From: Boswellia sacra | Lineage: Eukaryota > Streptophyta > Magnoliopsida > Sapindales > Burseraceae | Reading direction: 5' to 3' | NCBI GenBank assembly: GCA_013180625.2 | Contig: SNVD02011224.1 | Coordinates: forward strand, 222,001-286,000 | DNA: 64,000 nucleotides | In this document: one piece after another, positions 57,466 to 64,000 of the stretch | How the letters are laid out: the number at the start of each line of letters is the position of its first letter | Numbering within the stretch: position 1 is the first letter of the stretch | Notes under the pieces: generated by a model | What the model saw: only the letters and a program-made list of their open reading frames with translations | Told to the model about the DNA's origin: nothing | Databases searched by the model: none | Position numbers and translations under genes: made by a program

Positions 57466-58065
57466 ATGGAGGGAACTTCAAAACGTCGAATCCAAAGGAT
57501 ATGTATATTCTATGGATCTCGACCGGGTAAAAGTGAGGAGTTTGTAGAAGCAGCAAATTATCTTCGTAGGCTACTGGCTGAAAGAAAGATTCATGTGGTT
57601 TATGGGGGAGGTAGCCTCGGGTTAATGGGTTGTGTGTCAATAGCTGCACGTGTAGGAGGTAGTCAAGTTTTAGGAGTTATTCCTAAAGCTTTGGCTATAG
57701 AAAGCATTGTTGGAAAAACGGTTGGGCATGAGTTACAAGTCTCCTCTATGCATGAACGCATGGCACATATGCTCATCAATTCAGATGCCTTTATTGCTTT
57801 ACCAGGTGGCTTTGGTACTTTTGAAGAAATTTTTCAAATTGCCTCTTGGGCCCAACTGAACCTCCATAAAAAACCCATAGGTTTGTTGAATGTTAACAAT
57901 TTCTTTGATCCTTTGATAAGTTTTTTTGATGTAGCTGTGGAACAAAATTTTATCCCTCATTGGGCGAGACAGATCCTTGTTTCTGCCACTTCTGCTGGTG
58001 AGTTACTTAACAAATTACAAGCAGTAGAGTACGAACCTGACCCAGCTAGTACTCAAATTAATTAG
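57466..58065 (+). CDS. LOG-like cytokinin riboside 5'-monophosphate phosphoribohydrolase inside element B
   Basis: LOG enzymes split cytokinin ribotides to free, active cytokinin plus ribose 5-phosphate in the cytosol. The 199-codon intact frame starts MEGTSKRRIQRICIF and has VVYGGGSLGLMG (Rossmann loop). It has the catalytic arginine in MHERMAHM, the hallmark PGGFGTFEE (PGGxGTxxE), ASWAQLNLHKKPIGLLNV and a C-terminal EYEPDP tail. Length and order are normal for the family, closest in style to the plant LOGL10-type group. It is intronless, whereas plant LOG genes have several introns, so it was probably captured from mRNA. It sits after gag, in the element's sense orientation. Odd residue: the usual Cys in the first strand (CGS) is Tyr. 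Whether it is expressed is unknown. Confidence 0.92.
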   Translation: MEGTSKRRIQRICIFYGSRPGKSEEFVEAANYLRRLLAERKIHVVYGGGSLGLMGCVSIAARVGGSQVLGVIPKALAIESIVGKTVGHELQVSSMHERMAHMLINSDAFIALPGGFGTFEEIFQIASWAQLNLHKKPIGLLNVNNFFDPLISFFDVAVEQNFIPHWARQILVSATSAGELLNKLQAVEYEPDPASTQIN

Positions 58066-59408
58066 TCAGGAGGGCAAAACAAAAAGTGCAAATTGGATCT
58101 GAATCTCCGTTTGTAGTTTTTTCTTGTCCTTATTTTATTTTTAGCATTTTATTTTATGAGTCTTTCAGGTCATCTCTCTTGAATAACAGAAGCTTCAGGT
58201 AATGTTTCTTATACTTTATCTCTCTACATTTAAACATTGAGGACAATGTTTCATTTGGTTGGGTGGGAAGGATAGTAGACATAAGTGTGTCTTGAATTTC
58301 CTTTTTCTTAAAAAAAAAAAAAGCGAGTTAGTAATTAGATTTAGAGTGCGGTGTAAGGAGTTCAAATCCTCTTGAAACGCATTCTGGGTCAGGAATGGCA
58401 GAGTAAGGAGGACCAGTTTGAACTCTTGAAACCCATTCTAACCAATTTGTCATTTTATTTTGATTTTGTGAACTCATTTTAGCTAACTTGATATTATTTA
58501 GTCTTGATTTTTGAATTTTATAACAAGGAGGTCTTATTCATTTCACTTTGAATTATTCAAATCTATGAACTCTCACAACATTATCATTTAATAAACTGTG
58601 TGCTTATGTTCTCGTTAAGCAAGTATTCATGAACCTTTCTTCACACACACACATACCTTGATGCATGATTGTGGGTGGCGAAATGAAATGTTGCAATATT
58701 TGAGTTCTTTTATTTTGTTTAGGATAACAACAAAAGGAAGGGGAAAGTAAAAAAAAAAAAAGCAAAAAAAAAAAAAAGAGCAATTGTGGATAAGTTTGGT
58801 CTCGTAGCCTCCTTAATTCGAGCAATTAAGCCCGAGGGGTGCCTCAACACCTAATACCCTAAGACCAACTGTTTGGGAGCTATTGGCCCAAAGCTCGCTA
58901 CATGGATTAAGGAGAAAGCTTAATGAGATTGAACATTGCACTATTCACAAGTTTCTAAGCAAAAATAAAGCATCGGCAACCCGAGTCGTTAAGCTCGAAG
59001 GGGTGTCTTAACACCTAATGCCCTAAAGCCAACTAGTCTGGGAGTTATTAGCCTAAGGCTCGCTAAATGGGTTAAAGATGCATTCTTTCAAAAAAAAAAA
59101 CATATATATATATATATATATATATAAAATAAATGAATGCCCCATACCTACAGTTGTTAGCCTTAACAAATATTAGAACCGATATGGCTTCTTTCTAATA
59201 AGCCCCATAATCATGTGTCGACTGAGCACAAAAAGAAGGTTTATTGATATCTTGACTGAAGGGTACATGAGTCCATTAAAAAAAAATCGGTTGAGAGTTT
59301 GTTTATTTGGATAAAATCAAGGAGAGTGCAATAATGACCACCTTGGATGTAAAATTCTATAAATCACTTCTAAATAATAACGCTTTAATTGCTAGGGACT
59401 AGCAATAA
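58066..59408 (+). other. Element B 3' untranslated region
   Basis: Carries paired, line-like repeats (cgagtcgttaagctcg, aacacctaatgcc, gggagttattagcc at 58820-58870 and 58980-59060) and a short TA microsatellite (59103-59127). Shared with element A (31946-33276). No coding frame. Confidence 0.6.
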
Positions 59409-59409
59409 G

Positions 59410-59423
59410 CTGGTTGGGGGGTG
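59410..59423 (+). promoter_or_regulatory. Element B polypurine tract
   Basis: GGTTGGGGGGTG lies directly before the 3' LTR, the same as in element A. Confidence 0.75.
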
Positions 59424-60782
59424 TGATGAACACTTAAATATGTATTCTTAATAAGAGTTTAATTCATCATATTGCATTAATAGTGTCATTAAATATCTCA
59501 ACTTAAGCATATTTGTAGTCTTTATATCCTTTGAATTAACTTTCTCTTAATTTCGGTTTTGATGTAGGTTTGGTAAAATGGGCATAACTTTCTATTTATA
59601 GATCAGAATGGTGCAAATCTTAATTTTTTGGAAATCTGATTCAATTATCTACAAGATTGCATTTCACAAGTATCATCAAATTCGGGCTTTTAGTGGACCA
59701 AAATTGGGCTTGAAGTGAACCCATCTACAGTCTCAGCCCAGTCTGACCAGGCCTCAGTATTTGGACCATATCTCTCAAAATACGTATCCAAATTGTGCAA
59801 ATCAATATGTTCTAGAAAGCTGAGAGAAATATCTACAACTTTTACAGAGACATGTGATTAAAATGCTCAATATTTCAATGTCAAAATCGGTGGTCAAAGT
59901 GGTGCACCTAATGATCCCAATGGTCAAAGTTAGTTCACCTAACATTTGACAACTATTCCTTTGTAATTTGACAAGTTTGTCCCTGAATGTATCTATAAAT
60001 AGAGGTGCCTTGTGACCCATTAAGGCATCTTGGCCTTTGCTGGGATCCCTTGTTATTGTGTTTTTCTCTCTTTTATTAATGAATTTTCTTTTTCTTGCAA
60101 TTTGTTTTCTTTCTCTTATAATGTCGTTCTAATTTCTCTCTTGCTAAGGTGAAAGGGTGAAACCCTTGATAAGAGAATAAGGATTCTCTAACCCTTTAAT
60201 ATGTGCTTAATAATCATAATCTTGTGTTGTTTATATGATTTATATTTATTTCTCTAATCAATCTTGATGCCACTCGTAAAGTGGAGGTCTTGATCCATTG
60301 TCGACAATCCTTGGCACATCAAATGCTTGGATCCTCTCTAGATGTCGTATGGTTCTTCCTTACCGACACAAATCTAGTTAAGAACCTTGATTTGTTGTAG
60401 ACATATGGTGATTGGTACATTGGATGCTTGAACCCATTTACAAGTAGTGGTATAAATATTGGTAACGAAGCAAATATAATTCATATAACTAAAATGGGTT
60501 GTTTATCCTTATTTGAAATATCAAAGGCGGATCCCCTAACCTTAGCTTTCATTGTTATTGTGTTAATTTATCTTGTGTTATTCTCATTTATTATTTAAGA
60601 ACTTGTTCTCTACTCATATTGTTGATATTATCTTGTCATCTCTTTAAATTATCCATATCATATTTGCTTAGCTTATAATTTGTAGCGCTTAAATCCCCTT
60701 CCTCGTGGATCGACCTCAGACTCACCGGGTTTATTACTTCGACACTCCTATACTTGGGAGACAATCCTTTTCGGATGTGTCA
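59424..60782 (+). repeat. Element B 3' LTR
   Basis: The same 1359-bp length as the 5' copy, with few visible differences (for example aaaatagatat against aaaatgggcat). TATA around 59993-60000. Confidence 0.92.
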
Positions 60783-60787
60783 AAACA

Positions 60788-62196
60788 TAACTGTTCATCA
60801 AAGGCATCGAAATCCATTAATTCTCACGCCCTTTTTGAGTGTTAGTAGAGAGTCCAAAGAGTTGAAAATTAAGAGATATTGGAAGTCCTCCTTGGTGTTT
60901 TCTTAAAGGAGTTCTCTGGGTACAAAGGTGCCTTTTGGATTATTCTAGAGTACCTGTCAAAGTGAAGATTTTGCTTCTGGTAGTGCCAAAATCCAGGAAA
61001 GTCCTAAGGACATCTTATGATTGCTTATACATGTTTGTTTTCTTATTTGCTTAGAATCATTTTTAGGATTGTTTGATATGATGAATATGCTAGAATGCAT
61101 GTTTTAGGCCTATGTATGTTAGGATCATTCCTAGGTTATCAATGCTTCGTATGTTAGAATCATGTTAGGATTATGAGTGATAACATGTTTAGAATTATGT
61201 TAGGAGTCATATTGCTTATATGCTTTTATTATAACATAATTATATCTTCTTCTTCTGCTTCTTCTTCTTCTTTTTCTTCTATTTCTTTGTTCATGGATAA
61301 GTGATGGTAAACTCACAACTGTCGGTGGAGCACCATTATTTTGAAGTGAATTACACTTAGATTATATTTCTACTTCTACTCCTCTTTATTCATTGATGCA
61401 TGATCGTGGACCCAAAATTGATGGTGGGGTATCATCATGTTGATATGAATTATGTTTGAACTTTATATCATGTCTTGTTAGAATCATGCTAAGTTTGGCA
61501 TTATTATGCTTTTATGATCTCTCTTTCTTCTTCCTTTGTTATTCACGGATATGTGATAGTGGACTCACAATTGTTGGTGAGGGATTATCATATTGATATG
61601 AGTTATGATTGAAATTTGTGTGCTATGAAAGATGCCATGTTAGAAACATGTTTTAGGGGTAATTTGATTATGATTTAATTATGCATATTTTTATTGGTTT
61701 CTTTGATTGCTAGAATCATGATTAGGTGAAATATACATCTTTTCTTCGTCTCTTCTTATTCTTTTCTTGAATAATGAGTGAGAGTTGATAAATAATGACA
61801 AACTCATAGTTGTTGTTGAGGAGTCATTAATCTCACCCGTTATTTTTTTAATGTTGTGATGTTAATTCTATGGTTTCTTGGTTGCATTATACGAGAATAA
61901 CATGAATATGATATTTAGGCTACATGGTAGGAGTTTGTTTATCTTTTAATTAATTCCATGTGGTTTTCTTTGTGTTTTGAGTCGGAACCGAAATGAATAA
62001 TAAATGCACTCACAATTGGTGGTGAGGGGTTTATTGCTTGATTTGGTTTCATAGCATTGTTTTGTGCTTTAATTCATGAATGATTGCTCTTAATGTTTAA
62101 GTTATGCTTTATTCGCATGCTTTTGTTCACGCTATTGACATTGTTGATTGGAGAAAGTAAGTGGATGATTTCCACAGTTTTTACCTTACTCCTTAT
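60788..62196 (+). repeat. Element O 3' LTR, second part
   Basis: Continues the LTR after insertion B and is collinear with 34837-35700. Holds about 550 bp (61310-61870) of three to four degenerate repeats with ggac/aaactcacaattgttggtg and attatcatattgatatga lines, absent from the 5' LTR. Ends in the target duplication ctccttat (62189-62196) of a hAT insertion. Confidence 0.75.
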
Positions 62197-63596
62197 TAGG
62201 GTTGGCAAAAACCCGGGGCCGGGCCGGGGACCCCGCTCCCCGTCCCCGGCCCCGGCAAAGAATTAAATTCCCCGTCCCCGGAAATTTCGGGGCCGGGGCG
62301 GGGCCGGGGAATTCAATTCCGGGTCCGGGGAGTTGAATTCCCCGAGTTATTTCCCCGATTTTTATTTTTTTAATTTTTTGTGACACATGAGTTAGTACTT
62401 ATATTTTGTTTCATATTTATAACTCAACATGTGTCTGTGGCATGCTGGCAGTGAGGGCTCTTTGTCTATCTTGGGGTCTTAGGTTCAAGCTGTCCCAACT
62501 CCTATCAAGAGTTAGATTTTTTTTTCAGTTAATATTGTGGTTATAATTTTTTTCTTATTGAGTTTACTACCTTTTCTTGAACCAAGGTTCAAGTCACCCC
62601 ATTAACACATGTTTTTATTATTTTTGTTAATATTATATTTATAATTTTTTCTATTAAATTAGACATTGCTTTTGCATATATTAATTTTTATTAAATTATT
62701 AAATCTAGCTTTGTTATATTTATAAAATATAAATACTTCTATATTAGTCAATTATTAACTAAAATATCAATAGTGCAGATCATACAGTCAAGAGTTTTTA
62801 ATTAGATTATATTTTCTATCCCTTAACTCTTTCTTCAAGAAATAAAAAAAAAAAACAATTCGTTTGCCACCTTGTTTTTGTTGTCCTTTCTACAATAAAT
62901 TTATTATTTAAGCTTGAAAGAATAAGGACCAGGTCCTTTTGTTGGGTTATATATCCATGTGATGACGAATCATAAAAACCTTGAAAATTGCAAAATGATA
63001 AAAGTAGCACATAGAACTATTCACCAGCAACAAGATACAAACAGGTTCTTTGATCTCAAATCTTAAAGCTTCTTTGGAGCACGGATGCCCAATCACAGTC
63101 AAAAGAGACTCAAGAAAATAACGTGAAAACAAGATGCATAAGTGAAGGTGACGTACAGAATCTGCAGATGTCCTGCTTGAGCGTCTGTGTGACTGCGCCT
63201 GCGTGAGGTTAACTGGTTAAGGCTGTCTTAAATTGAAATGGATCTTTTATTCTTTTAGGGTTTTTTTAATTATTATGATTTATAAATTTTTTTTATAAAT
63301 ATTGTAATTGGGTTTTGTATTCGGGCTGGGCTTATAATTTTGTGCTTTGGACTTAAAATTGTGGGAATCTTAAGTTGAATTGGGTTGGGCTTTTAAATTT
63401 ATAAATTTAATTTACACAAAATTTAATATTCCGGGCCGGGGAACATGATCCCCGCCCCCTGCCCGGCCCCGGATAGTCCCCGAAAAAATGTTCCCCGGCC
63501 CCGGCTTCAATCCCCGGAATTCCAGGTAATTCCCCGAACATTTCTGGGCCGGGGAGCCGGGTACCCGGACCCGCCCGGGCACAATTGCCATCCCTA
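62197..63596. mobile_element. Non-autonomous hAT element with CCGGGG-rich ends, 1400 bp
   Basis: The termini TAGGGTTGGCAA and, reversed, TAGGGATGGCAA are flanked by identical 8-bp duplications ctccttat (62189-62196, 63597-63604). About 180 bp at each end is made of CCCCGG and GGCCGGGG blocks, self-complementary between ends and very different from the AT-rich centre. No transposase. Proline/glycine-rich open frames across the ends are composition artefacts. Confidence 0.9.
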
Positions 63597-63604
63597 CTCC
63601 TTAT

Positions 63605-64000
63605 TCTATGCATTTTTAAGACTTGATGTCATCCCTTTCCCTATTCCCTATGTATTGTGGAATTGTAACTCTATTCTCCTCCCTCCTTTCTTTGGATGTA
63701 TAACATGCTCTCACATCACGTGCTTAATAAAGATAAAATAAGTTATGTGTTAAAATGACTTCGGATAAATAGAGCAAATATTAATATAACAAAAACTTTG
63801 GACTTAGCAAACCCAAGTAGAGGCCGAATTCACATTGGGGCGAGATTTAATCTCGTAGCTGACTTCTCTAACCCATCTCTGAAAGGTGAAATAGTTTAGG
63901 TCCGAAAACAAGACAATCAAATAGTCGTCACTCATAATTTTTGCATGATTAGACTATGGGTGACGACTCCATTTCATTTCTCCTAGCTTGTCTCTATGGG
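63605..64000 (+). repeat. Element O 3' LTR, third part, truncated by window end
   Basis: Collinear with about 35710-36115 of the 5' LTR (for example aaaactttggacttagcaaacccaagt-type lines and ggtgacgactccatttc at 63960). By comparison roughly 100 bp of LTR should follow beyond 64000. Confidence 0.75.

Larger units (their letters stand above)
52960..60782 (+). mobile_element. Element B: gag-only LTR retrotransposon carrying an intact LOG gene
   Basis: LTRs of identical length (52960-54318 and 59424-60782, 1359 bp) end in TG...CA. Target duplications are aaaca (52955-52959, 60783-60787). The interior has a tRNA-Asp primer site, a nearly whole gag, an unknown frame, an intact LOG frame and a polypurine tract. 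No enzymes of pol were found, so it would need another element's RT and integrase. The organisation matches element A throughout. Confidence 0.92.
26472..64000 (+). mobile_element. Element O: large Tat/Ogre-like Ty3/gypsy retrotransposon, runs off window
   Basis: Two related long repeats start TGTAAG[A/C]ACTAGATTTTGACTTATAG at 26472 and 52521. Between them lie, on the plus strand, broken gag, an aspartic protease, a G-patch and the start of RT, followed by an antisense PMD reading frame, a 168-bp tandem array and a purine-rich tract (AAGTAAGGGGCAATC) abutting the second repeat. Long 3' regions with tandem repeats and extra antisense ORFs are known for the Tat/Ogre lineage. Most of RT, RNase H and integrase are missing. 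Insertions A, B, C and a hAT element account for about 24 kb. The right LTR end and the target duplication lie beyond 64000. Confidence 0.75.

Noticed and set aside
57466..58065. LOG as an ordinary host gene with elements around it
   Set aside because: It lies between the gag and polypurine tract of one element, is intronless, and recurs at the same place in copy A.
58322..58385. tRNA-like or SINE-like stretch with GTTCAAATCC
   Set aside because: The B-box resemblance is weak, no cloverleaf could be drawn with confidence, and it is part of the element 3' region.
26808..60782. Segmental duplication as the origin of the A and B regions
   Set aside because: Each copy has its own LTR boundaries and a different target duplication, so two insertions explain it better. 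The shared flanks are the two LTRs of element O.
62084..62386. Proline/glycine-rich ORFs (also 63407-63741)
   Set aside because: They are translations of the CCGGGG repeats at the hAT ends.

Overview
The window is nuclear DNA of a flowering plant, probably a eudicot. It is AT-rich, its genes are broken into exons with GT-AG introns, and nearly all of it is nested transposable elements. No complete, clearly functional single-copy host gene was found. The species cannot be named from the sequence.

Left third (1-21.4 kb). A broken exon of a PQQ-propeller (polyvinyl-alcohol-dehydrogenase-like) gene and a small hAT element lie in otherwise plain sequence. A CACTA transposon follows at about 4488-20997. 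It carries minus-strand, intron-bearing fragments of at least three host genes: importin-9, a PPR protein and a NOG1-type GTPase. Importin and PPR exons are fused directly at about 6829. A TATA box and 5'-leader-like sequence at its right end point into these fragments. The element has been invaded by a solo LTR (9791-11854, with a 36-bp minisatellite) and by a decayed endogenous pararetrovirus (about 13.26-19.70 kb, Caulimoviridae) that ends in a tRNA-Met primer site and a TA microsatellite. The whole element appears to sit inside another CACTA whose right end is at 21435.

Middle (21.4-26.5 kb). Gene-poor sequence with two non-autonomous hAT elements and a small foldback MITE.

Right part (26.5-64 kb). 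One large Ty3/gypsy element of Tat/Ogre type (element O) fills this region: 5' LTR from 26472, broken gag, protease, G-patch, truncated RT, an antisense plant-mobile-domain ORF, a 168-bp tandem array, and a 3' LTR from 52521 that runs off the window. Three elements are nested in it. A (26808-34831, TSD aaatc) and B (52960-60782, TSD aaaca) are two copies of one gag-only retrotransposon family with a tRNA-Asp primer site. Each carries an intronless LOG-type cytokinin-activating phosphoribohydrolase gene, intact in B and decayed in A. C (42024-49065, TSD ttgct) is a minus-strand Ty1/copia element lacking RT/RNase H. The 3' LTR is also hit by a 1.4-kb CCGGGG-rich hAT element.

The most exciting biology is the LOG-carrying retrotransposon family. 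The most important caution is a perfect Nextera mate-pair junction adapter at 46892-46929, which shows an assembly artefact inside element C.
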